Shown here: positions 22,527-33,634 of the stretch, piece after piece | How positions within the stretch are numbered: the stretch's first letter is position 1 | Layout: every line of letters starts with the position of its first letter | Assembly (NCBI RefSeq): GCF_905171765.1 | Contig: NC_053392.1 | Location: 36,092,956 to 36,156,955 of the forward strand | Length of the DNA: 64,000 bases | DNA from: Bufo bufo | Lineage: Eukaryota; Chordata; Amphibia; Anura; Bufonidae | Direction of reading: 5' to 3' | The notes under the pieces: generated by a model | Told to the model about the DNA's origin: nothing | The model's database searches: none | What the model saw: only the letters and a program-made list of their open reading frames with translations | Made by a program: the position numbers and the translations under genes

Positions 22527-23042
22527 CAAGATGAGAATACCTTAATTCCATTCACCACAAAGCCAAATTTCCTTGTGCTTTGTGGTAACAAATCAATTTT
22601 TCCAGAAATGGCAGTAAAAAAGAAATAAATACATACTCACCTCATCCATTTGCTGGCGCAGAGGTCGTCGCAGCCATCTTGATTGAAGAAACCGCATGAA
22701 ATTTTGTGCACAGTGACCATGTCACTGCATTTGCTGGGCGCGGTGATGTCATTGGTGACGACGTTACCGTGCCCGGCCAGAGTGATGACATCATCACATC
22801 ACCATGCGAGATTTTGCATGGTTTATTCAATCAAGATGGCCTTGCCGGCCTCTCCACGAGCAAATGGATACGATGAGGGGTTCAATGATGGGGAAGGGGA
22901 GGTGCGATTGCCATTCTCTGTCATTGCGCCAGGTACATAGAATTGAATGTGATTCATCACAAACTATTATGTGACAACTTCAAATTTCTTTGAAATTCAG
23001 CAATGCAGCCGAATTAAATTTTTGATAACTTCGCTCATCACT
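22527..23042. mobile_element. Non-autonomous hAT MITE with internal fold-back
   Basis: The right end reads AACTTCGCTCATCACTA, a hAT-type terminus. The left part carries the family block CCACAAAGCCAAATTTCCTTG and GTGGTAACAAATCA, seen also in the hAT ends near 33.5 and 39.9 kb. Inside, 22640-22690 (CCTCATCCATTTGCTGG, CAGCCATCTTGATTGAA) and 22820-22885 (TTCAATCAAGATGGCC, GCAAATGGATACGATGAGG) form an imperfect inverted repeat. The left boundary is approximate and no target duplication is certain. Confidence 0.6.
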
Positions 23043-23302
23043 ACTTAAAACATTTTTTAAAAATTGCCTGTACTTACAATATGAACTAAAACTGTACAGT
23101 ATTCCTCAGGTGTCTGCAATTAATCCACCTCCAAAAGTTAAAAATATATACCAATGTACAATTCACCCAAAAAAAATCACTAAACTCATGGATGGACAAA
23201 AGGAATATCACTTAATATAGATATCAAAAACTATGTAGTTCAAAGGTCAAAGACTATAGTGTGAAAAACAAAAAAAATTCACTCATCTAGATTATATGGT
23301 GC

Positions 23303-24250
23303 TCAGCCATCTTCATTTGCATGGCGGTGCCTATATACAGTTTTTTTAAGGGCTGTTTTGACTTCTCTATTGTTCAGGCTGTAGATTAGAGGGTTTAACG
23401 TTGGAGATATGATAACATAAAAAACAGAAACATATTTGTCTTGATTTAAAGATTCCACTGATGGTGGGGTTAGATACGTTACCATAGCAGTTCCAAAGTA
23501 CATTGCCACAACAGTCATATGTGAGGAACAAGTGGAAAAGGCCTTAGACCTTTCAGCTGCGCGAATCTTCATTACAGTAGATATGATACAAATGTATGAC
23601 ACAGTAATCACCAAAAATGGTAAAACAATAGCAAAAAAACCAACAATATATATTACAAGCTCTTGAAGAGAGGTATCATCACATGATAACCTCAGCACCG
23701 ATAGAACCTCACACATAAAATGGTTGATTTTGTTTGGATAACACACAGTTATGGGCATTGCAAATGATGGAATGATTATATTTATAAAGCTAAATATCCA
23801 GACATATCCCAGCAGGTAGCAACACACACTCCGCCTCATGAGAACATGATAGTGGAGAGGATGACAAATGGCAATGTATCGATCATAGGCCATGACGGCA
23901 AGAAGTTGGCATTCAGAACCGGCTATCAACAATAACATTTTTAACTGTATGAGACAACCGGTGACAGATATTGTCCTATGAGTTGATAAGAGACCTGCAA
24001 GCAGCTTGGGTATCGCACATGAGGAATAACACAAGTCTATGAAGGATAAATTCACAAGGAAGAAGTACATTGGAGTGTGTAAGGAGGGGTTCTCTATAAT
24101 GAGACATATGATAAGACAATTTCCGACTACAGAGAATAAATAGATGAAGAAAAATATAAAAAATAAACAGATATTAGTCTTCAATTCATTGGAAAATCCC
24201 AGAAGAATCACTTCAATGGCCAATGTCTTATTGCTCATGTTTGTCCGCAA
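23303..24250 (-). CDS. Olfactory receptor 1, intact
   Basis: A single-exon class A GPCR of 315 residues, the usual olfactory receptor length, expected in the ciliary membrane of olfactory neurons and coupled to the olfactory G protein. Diagnostic motifs: NKT glycosylation site (residues 7-9), GN in TM1 (43-44), LHTPMYFFL (58-65) and LSFID in TM2, Cys99 in TM3, MAYDRYIAICHPLHY (120-134), the extracellular-loop Cys at 170, 180 and 190, SY in TM5 (218-219), KAFSTCSSH at the start of TM6 (236-244), and PLIYSLNNREVK at the end of TM7 (287-298). No stops or frameshifts. Two starts are possible, Met1 (24250) or Met5 (24238); the second puts NKT closer to the N-terminus, as usual. The ligand cannot be inferred. 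It lies on the same strand as receptor 2 about 28 kb away, with closely similar motifs, suggesting a dispersed receptor cluster. Confidence 0.96.
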   Translation of the reverse strand: MRTNMSNKTLAIEVILLGFSNELKTNICLFFIFFFIYLFSVVGNCLIICLIIENPSLHTPMYFFLVNLSFIDLCYSSCAIPKLLAGLLSTHRTISVTGCLIQLKMLLLIAGSECQLLAVMAYDRYIAICHPLHYHVLMRRSVCCYLLGYVWIFSFINIIIPSFAMPITVCYPNKINHFMCEVLSVLRLSCDDTSLQELVIYIVGFFAIVLPFLVITVSYICIISTVMKIRAAERSKAFSTCSSHMTVVAMYFGTAMVTYLTPPSVESLNQDKYVSVFYVIISPTLNPLIYSLNNREVKTALKKTVYRHRHANEDG

Positions 24251-25395
24251 TTTCTGCTACCAGAGATTATTTGATGATAAAGGACAGTAGAACGCACATG
24301 AAATTGCCTCTTATCTATACAAAGCTCCAGATCAAACTTCTTCTAAACATTTACCCTTTAACCAGGTTTTTCAGATGGTTTGATTACTCAGAAAAACTTT
24401 GCTAAATATGCTATATATGTAGGTGCACAGTACTCTGCTATATATGAAGGTGAATGTATTGGGCCAACTCCATCTACGAGGGCATTCACTTCTGGCCTCA
24501 GCAAGAGACTCAGTTCCCAAGTCAACTCACTGTAGAGTTCCTTGTCATGAAATATCAGTTGCATAATATTTTCTGTCTTCCACTTCAGATATGTAAGATG
24601 AGTATCTTAGATACAGCTGTCTACTGTACGTGAATGTTTTCCTGTTAAAAAAAATGGACACAGGTGAGTGTGTTTAACTTATACCATATCCGTCTTCATC
24701 TTGACATATGCTACTGGGGTAAACCGCATATTCAGTCAATGTTAATCTAATGGGTATGGCCATCTTTACTTACCTTCTGATCTTGCCACAGGAGTTATAC
24801 TGAATGATCAGAGCATGAGAAGATCATCGAGTAAACCAATCCCTGACAAAATAACAGGTCTAGAAACCAGTTGCCTTTGAAACCAATCACTTACAACTAA
24901 GGTATTATTAAGGATATTTTCTGCTTGACCAATGACAATTGGAGTTCTGGCAATTTCCTTTGCTGAATCCCTTTTCATGTGGGAAACCTTTTTAAATCAT
25001 GATGGAAAACAATGATGGAGAACTTCTTGTTACGTTTTCCAAATTGCACAATTCAGCATAACTTCATATTTTCTACTAAAACAAGAAGAGCAGCCTAGAT
25101 TTGTTGTGTGATTCCACGTTAATATTACTATAGCCTATTGCTCCTTAATGCTAATTTATATGGAGCAAATGGAAAATCTACAACTGGCAAAAAATTTCAC
25201 AGACATTACTGACAACATGCTGATGGTGATGTTTCATTTTGTTATCATTGATTTGAGTCTATAACTGGCATGTTAAAATACAAAGATTAAACCCTTTTGT
25301 TTCCAGCTGTGGAAAAATATTTTGCAAAGCTTAGCGAACCTTGTAGTCACTGTCCAATGGACATGCATCTGACGTTAAATAGGCATTTTCCATAC
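24251..25395. other. Upstream flank of olfactory receptor 1
   Basis: This would hold the receptor promoter and any 5' non-coding exon. I see no TATA box or splice arrangement that I can support, and no repeat with clear ends. Confidence 0.35.
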
Positions 25396-25419
25396 TAGGA
25401 TAGTGGGACTTGGTCATTG

Positions 25420-25850
25420 AAACATCCTTGTGAAATATGAAAAGAAACAGAACAGATAAATAAGAGAGGAGGAAAGAAAAATAAGCAAAAGAGAGAACAA
25501 TAATAAAGAAAAAGTGACAAGAAAAATGCAGAAAAAGTAAAAAAAAAAAATGTCAAGAATAACTGAGAAAAGGAAGAAAATGAGCCAGGAAGAACGGAAA
25601 AAAATAGAAGAAGAAAGCAAGAGAAGAAAATAAAGACAAAGAAGAAACAGAAGATGACAAAGAAGAAAGATAAAAAGGAGAAGGAGAAGAAAAGAAAAGA
25701 GGGGGAAGAAGGAGAAGAACAAAAAACAAAGAGAAGGAGAAGGAAGGAAAAAGAGAAGGAAATGGGAAAGAAGGAGAAAGGAAGAGAAAGGAAGAAGAAG
25801 AAGACAAGAGTTACCAATCGCCAGAAAAAAATAAAAAATAAAAAGCTATT
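25420..25850 (+). repeat. Polypurine tract (~430 bp)
   Basis: The plus strand is almost wholly A and G (GAAGAAAGATAAAAAGGAG-type sequence), which creates long Phe/Ser/Leu-rich frames on the minus strand and Lys/Glu-rich ones on the plus strand. These are composition artefacts. The densest part is 25650-25805. Confidence 0.9.
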
Positions 25851-25859
25851 AGATCATTG

Positions 25860-28438
25860 GATTTATTCAGCATCACCTAGGATATGAGAATTTGAGATCA
25901 ATAAATTATAATCTTAATAAAATACAGGATACAACTATTTGAATACATTTTGCCTTAGAAGAGAGGGATTTGTAAAAACTAATTTAAGGAATTTTGAATA
26001 TGAAGAGGGCAACGTCGCAGAAATGGGCGACGGTTTGGAGTTACAAGGAGTAGGTAACTTTTTTAGTGTTGAAGGTGAATTGCGACACGAGTAATTATCA
26101 TATTGAATGTATAAATATACTGTTAGGCCTCTTTTAGCAGAAGTAAAACTCATTAAATAAAGGGGGGCCTTTACTATTCCAAATGTGACAAAATTCCAAT
26201 CTAAATACAATAAAACTCTGTATTAAATTACTCCAAAAAGGCATACATGGTTTGCTCATTCATTTTGTGTTTAGACGCTTTTTGACTTGGCATTGTCAAG
26301 CTGGAAAGAGGATGTAGCTTACAGTATGTTAACATGTAAAAAATTGCACAAAATTATTTGCGCAAAGTAAGACATCTAACAAGCGGTCTAAAGTTAAACA
26401 AAAATCTACAGAGGCACAAAGTTTATCACTAAGCAACAAACACAATTTAGTGCATCCTTAGACTGTTTAGTCTGAGGAGGTAATGTACTATGAGGGTAAT
26501 AATTGAAGTCACTTTTGTGAAGGGTGTTTTTTAAGCCATTTTTTGAGACAAATACACCAAATGTTATACGACATTTGTTAAATTTGGAGTACAGTACAGT
26601 GATTTTTTCCCCCTAAAATCTAATGCTAATTATTATAAGGATGAAGTTAGTTTTTACTCTATCTGGGAAATGCAGTGCACTCGAAAAAAATGTAAATTCA
26701 CCCATAAAACATATGAGCACCCCTTAATAGATACAAAATGTCTCAAATACTTCATAAATGTGTTGCAAATCCTACTACGCAGATAAAACAGCTAAAAACA
26801 CTACGCTTTCTACACTTTTTGCAGCAATGTTGATATAAAGAAAAATACCGTAAAAGGTTTAAAATTTCATTTCAACTCAACCTAGAAATGCTATGTACAT
26901 CACAAGCTTTTCCACCTTCTACATAAATCATAAATCAACAACTTAAAGCTTGTGATGTACATAGATAGATATACAAACACTATAATAAAGTGTCCATTGC
27001 TTTTTAACATCCGTTTTCTGAAGCTAAAGCTTAGCTAATATTAGATAATGGAATCAAATTGATTTTGTATTTGAAAATTGAAACTCAACAAATCAGCGTG
27101 GATATGAATCTTGGGTGATATCCTCCAAGAAAGGAGTTCAACAGGGTTATGTCTTATTATCATGAGCATATTGCAATATAATATGCCAGATCCTAATGTA
27201 CCTCCACCTATATGGAGACATGTAAGGGGTTGAAGTGTCGTCCATTTGCCTCCTTACTAAGTTGATTGTTATGTTTGCAAAGTAAAGTCCGGTGGCATAT
27301 GAAATGTGATGTTTTTAAAGCTTTACTGTATTGTTTTTTTGTCCACGTACATAGTATGGACACCCCTGGCAATACAGTTGGTGCAGAAGCCCATTGTCTC
27401 TGGCATCAACATTGCTGTGTTTGTTGAAGGCAGCAGGAAAAGTCTTCTTGGATTGCACCACAGTGTCTGGAGATGGATAAAAAGTGTGTCTACAGAACCG
27501 TGTGCATTGCCTCCCTGGTGAAAGTGTGTGCAGCAAGCTCATGAGAAACAGTAGGACCTGCTGTGAGACTAAGTGAAGATATTTTCCTAGTCCATCACTG
27601 AAGAGTATGTCGGTGTGTGGTGTGAAAGAGAAGAGGAGACAAGGAGAGTGAAGCTTGAAGAAGACTGTAGCCAATGTGATGTCTGTAAGAAAGAAATAGT
27701 GAGCTGGGTCCTGAAGCTGGAAGCCCACAGAGAGGATCTCTTGAGGTTGACAGAGCCACAAAGAGACTTTTGCAAGGGTGGCAGTGGTTGCATATTGTCC
27801 CAGTGCAATGTTTACCTCTCAACAAGTTCATCATTGTGTTAGGACTCATTGCCATATAACCTGGTCAAAAGCAGAGAGAGAGAGAGAGAGAGAGAGAGAC
27901 TCAGACTGTGGAAGTATGTGTGCAAGAGTTGGAGGAACAAGAGATTGTTTCTAAAGTTCACCAAGCTAGTAGAATCAAAACCATAAATTTCCACCTGTAA
28001 TTACTGTCCTCCTAAATGTAAAGTCAAGAGAAGTGTAAATAGCAAAGTTATTGTCAAGTGAATTTGTTATATTTAAAGTGGTTCTCATTAAGAAGTTTTA
28101 CTAAAGGGGACAGATTTCCATACAAACATCAGCTGTGACTAATCAGAGTGGTCCTGGGAAAAGTTAGTGGCTTAGCTATTACGGAGACCCCCGAAGACAC
28201 CAGAGCGTGGAAATAAAAATATCTGGTTCAACACTGTGATCAACACCTAGGCAGGGCCCATAGTTGCATGGAAGGTTTGTGCAAGTCATCGGCCTTCGGG
28301 GATGCAACCTGACCCCTGGAAACTTTGTTGCACACAGTTACTTGAGACCCATACACAAAATACGGTGTAACTTCCTGCTATTGTTCAAATGTTCAAGAGC
28401 CTGTGTTCACCAAGCCTGTGTTCATCTCTAATTTAAAC
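25860..28438. other. Unassigned, with one (AG)n microsatellite
   Basis: About 2.6 kb of mainly AT-rich DNA without a supported gene. An uninterrupted (AG) run lies at 27872-27899. A pair of GCTTGTGATGTACAT / ATGTACATCACAAGC sequences (26890-26910 and 26945-26962) forms a short inverted repeat. Confidence 0.4.
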
Positions 28439-28439
28439 C

Positions 28440-29330
28440 ACTGATATAAAGTGATCGACACTGATTATCTCCTGACCTGTAAGGGGGTGGGATATATTAG
28501 GCAGTGGACAGTTTGTTTCTTAAGTTTTGACAATTTTGAATGAGAGGACTAGGTCAAAGCATTTCCAAAATGGCTAGTCTTGTTGGGTATTCCAATTATA
28601 TAGTGGCTACTACTTACTACAATGAAATGCAAGTGTCACGTTCGGGTGTGGGAGGGAAACACCACACCGAACATAGGAGGGAAAGGGGTGAGGGAATAAT
28701 GCCTGGAAACTAGGGAAAGGAGATGGACACCTCGTAGTAAATCCCTAATCAAAGTCCTGTCTAACTACCAATATGAACAGACCTCAGAGGTGGGTGAGTT
28801 CATACACAGGAATACCTAATGTCCTAACTCACCCTATAGGACCCTAGTACTAATGTCAGGACTGAGACAACCTGTTCCTCCAAAAGGAAGGATGAACAGG
28901 AGTCTCCCTCAGGCCTTAATACAAATAACAGGGAAATGCAACACACAAAATAACTCAAACAAAATACAAAATGGAAATAAAACACTTAACTTCAAGTGGC
29001 TATGGCAGCACCAGGAACACACCAAAGATCCACACACCAGCTATCCACAACTCAAACTGAAGCTATAAACCGCATAGCATAGTGGGAGAAACAACAATAA
29101 ATAGAGAAGGTTAAATGACCATAATAGCAACACATGGAAAGAATGTGTGGCAAGCACCAGAAACAACACAGACGGCATTTGATCCAAATGGAAAATATGT
29201 CAGATCAAACCACGTGTTTCCAGTCTCACAGATCTCCTGCCATCTGTCGCGGGAATGTCCGTGACAGCAAGCAGTGAACCAGTTACAGTGTCAAGGGTGC
29301 CAAGGCTCTATGATGATTGTTAAATCCACT
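28440..29330 (+). pseudogene. Tc1/mariner fossil interrupted by a solo LTR
   Basis: Bases 28490-28633 resemble the 5' part of a frog Tc1-like element: GGTGGGATATATTAGGCAG, TCAAAGCATTTCCAAAATGG and CTTGTTGGGTATTCC, the helix-turn-helix coding zone. After the LTR the sequence resumes at 29272 (CAGTGAACCAGTTACAGTGT, GTGCCAAGGCTCTATGATGA) as expected for the next part of the same transposase. The catalytic domain is absent. Strongly decayed. Confidence 0.65.
28634..29266 (-). mobile_element. Solo LTR (633 bp) with 5-bp target duplication
   Basis: It starts TGTCACG and ends CGTGACA and is flanked on both sides by GCAAG (28629-28633 and 29267-29271). TG...CA ends with a 5-bp duplication fit a Ty3/Gypsy or retrovirus-like LTR. 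Orientation minus is inferred from TGTCACGGACATTCCCGCGA at the right end, a start I associate with frog Gypsy LTRs. No internal coding region remains, so it arose by LTR-LTR recombination. Confidence 0.85.
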
Positions 29331-29437
29331 TTGCAATGTATCCTAATATTTCTTAAAGTATCTGCATCTTGGTAGCAAATAACACAGACACTTTTTAAAG
29401 TGTTCTTCAGAAATCTATGCTTCAACAGGTCACTTTT

Positions 29438-29593
29438 AAGTGCTCTCTGCACTAAACTGCTTCACAGCCCCTCTGCACTCTGCACAACCCTGAGTGACAG
29501 CTGTACCAGCCAATCAGCAGATCACTACAGCTGTCACTCAGAGCAGGGCGGAGGGGCTATGAAACAGCTTAATGCAGGGATCAAAGAGCACTT
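29438..29593. repeat. Imperfect fold-back repeat (~70-bp arms)
   Basis: AAGTGCTCTCTGCACTAAAC...GAGTGACAGCTGTA pairs with TACAGCTGTCACTC...AAAGAGCACTT around an 18-base centre. It is probably a small MITE; the class is unknown. Confidence 0.75.
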
Positions 29594-29599
29594 CACATT

Positions 29600-31249
29600 G
29601 AATTCTGCCCGTGGTACTTGCAGGAACAGAATCTGGCAGAATAAAATCTCACATTTGCACTAGTCCTGATTAGAAAACCTCTACAAAAGTTATATTTCTC
29701 CTGCTCTCCCAAACCTCTAGTTAGTGCTGTCAGCAGTTTAGCATCCTTAAAAGTGCTGAAAAAACTTGATTAATGTTATGACTGATTGGTATACAAATCT
29801 CTTTCAATATTCAAGCGATATGTTTGATAATTATATGCATGTTCTATGAACATATTAGACTGCCGAATTTGTGTGGAGGTTACAAAATTGCAAATTCCTC
29901 GCAAATCTTTTAAAAAAATGACAAATACTTAGTTGTACTGTACCTGATAAATCCAGGAGAAAAAAATAAATAAATGCATAGAAAAACAACATAAAAATTT
30001 GTTCTCTCAGTCACATCGCTTGGAGTTTGATTCTCAATGACCGAGGCTTACGTACATAAAAACATTTATCTGGACTCTCAAGGGTCAAGACGAGGTGATT
30101 AGCCTGGAAAGAGCTTTCACTGTTCCCTTGAGTTTTGTTAAATGCTATTCATTTCAATATGAGCTATTTATATGAAAACAAAGAACTAAATGATTCAAAA
30201 TAACCTATTAAAAAATAAAGGGAATTAAATAGTTTGGTATTGATTCCAAAAACATTAGGGGAGATATAATAAGCAACATGAATAAGAAAATTGAGCCAAA
30301 TAAGTAGTCTACATGTCATGCGCCAAATATATTCTGTTTTGCACCTGTTTTGAAAATTGTGTAGAAAAATGGATGTACAGTATATTATTGCTTTACATCA
30401 TTTTATTTTATTTTTTGCCCAGAATACACGTTTACATGGTACCAAAAACAAAGTAATTCGTCACAAAGCGAAATTTTTTGTAAAATTCAGCAAACATCCA
30501 AATCGAATTGTAAAATACTTTGCTCATCTCTAATTGACACAAATGAGTTTCCATATAATGCTGGTCAAAAAAATTATTATCAGGGAAGCTGTTTGTTTTT
30601 TTGTTTTTTTTAAATGGCTGTCTTCAGGAGACAATCTCTTTAAATTTTCAATAGTACAGATGAATGTAAGAAAGTTTACAGTATATTATCTAGGAAAATG
30701 CCCCTGTCTTCCTGTAGCAGCTCACTTCTCCCTTTTTCATAGATTTCTGTGGGCAGGAGAAATCTGATCCTTTATTGAGCTAACAGTCCATCTCCTCTCT
30801 CCGCTCCTAGCTCCACCATTCATCCTGTGACTGCACAATGCAGTGACGCCATCCTGCCAACTCTGCTATGCCATGGACGACACAGGTTGGGAATGTCCAA
30901 GCTTGTGCTGTGAAAGACACAATACATTTGTCATGGTAAAGGTGCTACGTGAATTTACTACTCTGTATCACTAATGTATCACTAGAGGAACTATTTCTCT
31001 ATGGGGTATGCTAAGGGGGTATCTTTATTCTGAGGGGATATTAATAGAGCATTACTATTGTGAGGGGGCATCAATAGGACGTCACTACTTTTTAGAGGGA
31101 GTTAAAGGGGCAATATTATTGTGAGTGGGCACTAAGGGGACATCACTAGTGTTCCTGAGTTTACCCGCTTTGATTTCTTTGAAAGTTGGAAGATATGCAG
31201 AGACACCACCTTCACAGCATATCATACATATATACATTATTGAGGAGTA
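29600..31249. other. Mostly unassigned; one hAT terminus at ~30440-30532
   Basis: Bases 30440-30532 (CGTCACAAAGCGAAATTTT ... ACTTTGCTCATCTCTA) look like a right-hand hAT end. Its partner end was not found. The rest has no gene that I can support. Confidence 0.45.
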
Positions 31250-31548
31250 TAGGCAAGAAATCCCACTTATTAAACCTGACAGGGCACACCTGTGAAGTGA
31301 AAACCATTTCAGGGGACTACCTCTTGAAGCTCATCAAGAGAATGCCAAGAGTGTGCAAAGCAGTAATCAAAGCAAAAGGTGGCTACTTTGAAGAACCTAG
31401 AATATGACATATTTTCAGTTGTTTCACACTTGTTTGTTATGTATATAATTCCACATGTGTTAATTCATAGTTTTGATGCCTTCATAGTCGTGAAAATAAA
31501 GAAAACTCTTTGAATGAGAAGGTGTGTCCAAACTTTTGGTCTGTACTG
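31250..31548. mobile_element. Tc1-like inverted terminal repeat fragment
   Basis: Nearly identical to 62416-62730, the right end of the Tc1 element at 61.8-62.7 kb, from AGGCAAGAAATCCCACTTAT to TTTTGGTCTGTACTGTA. It includes the transposase C-terminal reading AVIKAKGGYFEEPRI. In this family both ends carry this block, so the polarity of the fragment cannot be decided. Truncated on its left side. Confidence 0.85.
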
Positions 31549-31609
31549 TATATATATATTATTATTATTTTTTTTTCCTTCATTATTAATTTTTTTATAA
31601 ATTTGGGAA

Positions 31610-31733
31610 GTTCATTTTATTGAACGTGAGCTTATCCATGTTGGCTGTGGACAGGCGGCTTCTCTTGTCTGTGATAACGCCCTCTGCCATGCTAAACACT
31701 CGCTTGGACAATACACTGGAATCTCCGCCGCCA
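31610..31733 (-). pseudogene. hAT transposase C-terminal fragment
   Basis: On the minus strand it reads [20 protein letters not shown] followed by TANMDKLTF, the conserved end of hAT transposases (compare SERVLSASGGIITDKRTRLS at 35.97-36.06 kb). It is cut at 31733 where Gypsy sequence begins; the 5' end of the same hAT type appears at 32628. Confidence 0.8.
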
Positions 31734-31735
31734 GT

Positions 31736-31971
31736 TGAGGTTGGTGGCCAACTAGAATTTGAAATTTCTAGTATCCTTGATGTGAGAAAGGTCTGGAATT
31801 CATTGCAATATTTGGTTCACTGGAAGGGTTATGGTCCTTGAGAGATCTTGGGTACCAGCCAGCAAGATGCATGCTAAGAGGTTGATGATCAAAAAATTTC
31901 ATTTAGCTCACCCGAAGAAACCCACTCCAGTGATAATGGGTCCGGTGGCCCCTCGTAAAAGGGGGGGGTAC
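31736..31971 (+). pseudogene. Ty3/Gypsy polyprotein C-terminus with chromodomain
   Basis: The end of a chromodomain-bearing Gypsy integrase: [24 protein letters not shown], then after a one-base frameshift (near 31840) ERSWVPASKMHAKRL and FHLAHPKKP. The chromodomain normally helps target integration to chromatin marks. It is followed by a polypurine tract (AAAAGGGGGGGGTA, 31957-31970) that would prime plus-strand DNA synthesis, and then directly by the 3' LTR. Everything upstream of the chromodomain is missing. Confidence 0.88.
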
Positions 31972-32627
31972 TGTCATGGGGAGCTGGCGGTGCGCTCTTC
32001 ATTTGCTGCGCCGCTGGCATCCTGCGCATACAGCGGAGAGCAAGGGAGCGGGGAGGACCCGGCTGAGCACACCTCCTCAGCATAGCCAGTGTCCTCCATC
32101 CCCTAGACAATGAGCAGCAGGGGATCTGAGCGCCAATATTATTGAATCAATGCTCAGCTGTGTTAGGTGCAATCAGAGTCACGTGACGCTGGCCACGTCA
32201 CGTGATTCACCTGTAAGGGTTATTTAAACAGGCAGCCTGTTAGCCACAGGTTGCCTGCGATGAGTCTTGCTACCCTCACCAGCATTCTGTATATTGTGTA
32301 CTCTGTGTTTTGACTTCGGCAAGGTGTTTGACCTCAACCTTGTGACCTCCTTGTATTTGACGTGACCTCTTAGCTTCTGACTGCGGATTGTGTTTTGACT
32401 TTGTTATTGCATTGCTCCCTGTGTACCTGCGTGTCCTCCTGGCTTTGACTTTGGCTTGTCTGACTCTGTTACGGTATTCCTCTTACCTTCTTAGGCGCCT
32501 GCATGTATCTAAGCTAGGGACTGCCGCCAAGTTGTATGCCGTTGGTTAGGACGGGCCGTGCAAGTAGGCAGGGACAGAGGCGGTGTGGAGTTTAGGGCAA
32601 CACTTATCCCTCCTCTCTGTCTTGACA
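31972..32627 (+). mobile_element. Gypsy 3' LTR (656 bp)
   Basis: It starts TGTCATGGGGAG immediately after the polypurine tract and ends GTCTTGACA, giving TGTCA/TGACA terminal inverted repeats. TTATTTAAACAGG near 32221 is a possible TATA element. It belongs to the chromodomain fragment upstream. Confidence 0.82.
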
Positions 32628-32900
32628 CTCTCCCTCACTTTAGCTGCCTGCTTCCTGTCCCTGCACTACTCAGAACTGATGGGCGGTGCTACACGTGATC
32701 CAGCTTGTGTAGAGGCTGGGTCACATGATGCACAGGCCAATCACAGCCATGCCATTACTAGGGATGGGTGTGATGGCTTTCAAGTGCTCACAGCTTAAAA
32801 GTTTGTTGATTTGCTAATCCTAACCCTGCAGCCTTTCAAAAGCTTTATTAAATGCCCGAACACCGAAAAAGTTCGGGTTCGGGTCCGGGTTCGCACAAAT
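32628..32900 (-). mobile_element. hAT 5' end fragment
   Basis: It is the diverged counterpart of the hAT promoter region at 4350-4686: shared are GCCAATCACAGCCATGCC, GTGATGGCTTTCAAG, TTTGTTGATTTGC and the terminal AAAAAGTTCGGGTTCGGGTC. With 31610-31733 it suggests that the Gypsy element landed in a hAT copy and the middle was lost. Confidence 0.7.
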
Positions 32901-33494
32901 ATGGCAAGCATTTAATTAACAATGCTAACAAGGGACACTTTTATGACCTATTTTTTAAAAGTTTCAAGAAAGGAGTGAAGTTGCAAAAGTCAACATTTTT
33001 GGTGCAAAATGGCGTGTCAAAATTCAAAACTTTTTGGTTGTATATATTGTGCTGTCCCAACTAATGGTTCTTATCTAGAATCAAGATTATTGTATTATGT
33101 GCTACATATATCTGTATCTAATGCCATCTAGTTGCCACTGTCATATTTGTATGTATCCTCTTCTGTGAGCTCACATCCTGCGTCCTTCAGTCTTTTCCTG
33201 TTTGTCAGTCATGCACCTCAGAGCCGGGGGAGGATTTTCCTTTGACCTTGATCATCATTTCTCAAGGTACATTCAATAAACTTCCTAAACACATCCATTA
33301 CAGAATTCTCCATGCAACTGGTGCAGCTAGGGGAATGATATTATACAGCGAGTTCACTATCTATAATTGCTTGTACAAGAGACTATAGCATCTACAAAAG
33401 TCTATAGCATCTACATGTACACCCATGGAATAACATGTCCACAAAAAGCTCTGTGGATTCCCCCGTCTCTAGACCAAAGCACACGTATTTAAAG
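32901..33494. other. Unassigned
   Basis: No supported frame or repeat boundaries. Confidence 0.4.
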
Positions 33495-33634
33495 ATGTGC
33501 GAATCGAAGTTGGCAAAGTGGATTTCAATCCGAATTTCAGGAAAAATTTGATTTGCACCGAAACCAAAATTCCTCATGCTTCGTGGTAACAAATCACATT
33601 TTTTCCTAAAATGCCTGCTGCACATCGTAGGACT
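33495..33634 (+). mobile_element. hAT terminal fragment
   Basis: GATGTGCGAATCGAAG, CCGAATTTCAGGAAAAATTTG and TTCGTGGTAACAAATCAC match the left end of the hAT at 39.9 kb. It breaks off at 33634, where the next element begins. Confidence 0.65.

Noticed and set aside
25395..25817. 140-residue Phe/Ser-rich open frame on the minus strand
   Set aside because: Pure composition effect of the polypurine tract; neighbouring frames are equally open.
27306..27860. Possible coding region between 27.3 and 27.9 kb
   Set aside because: Several overlapping short frames on both strands, none with recognisable domains or splice structure.
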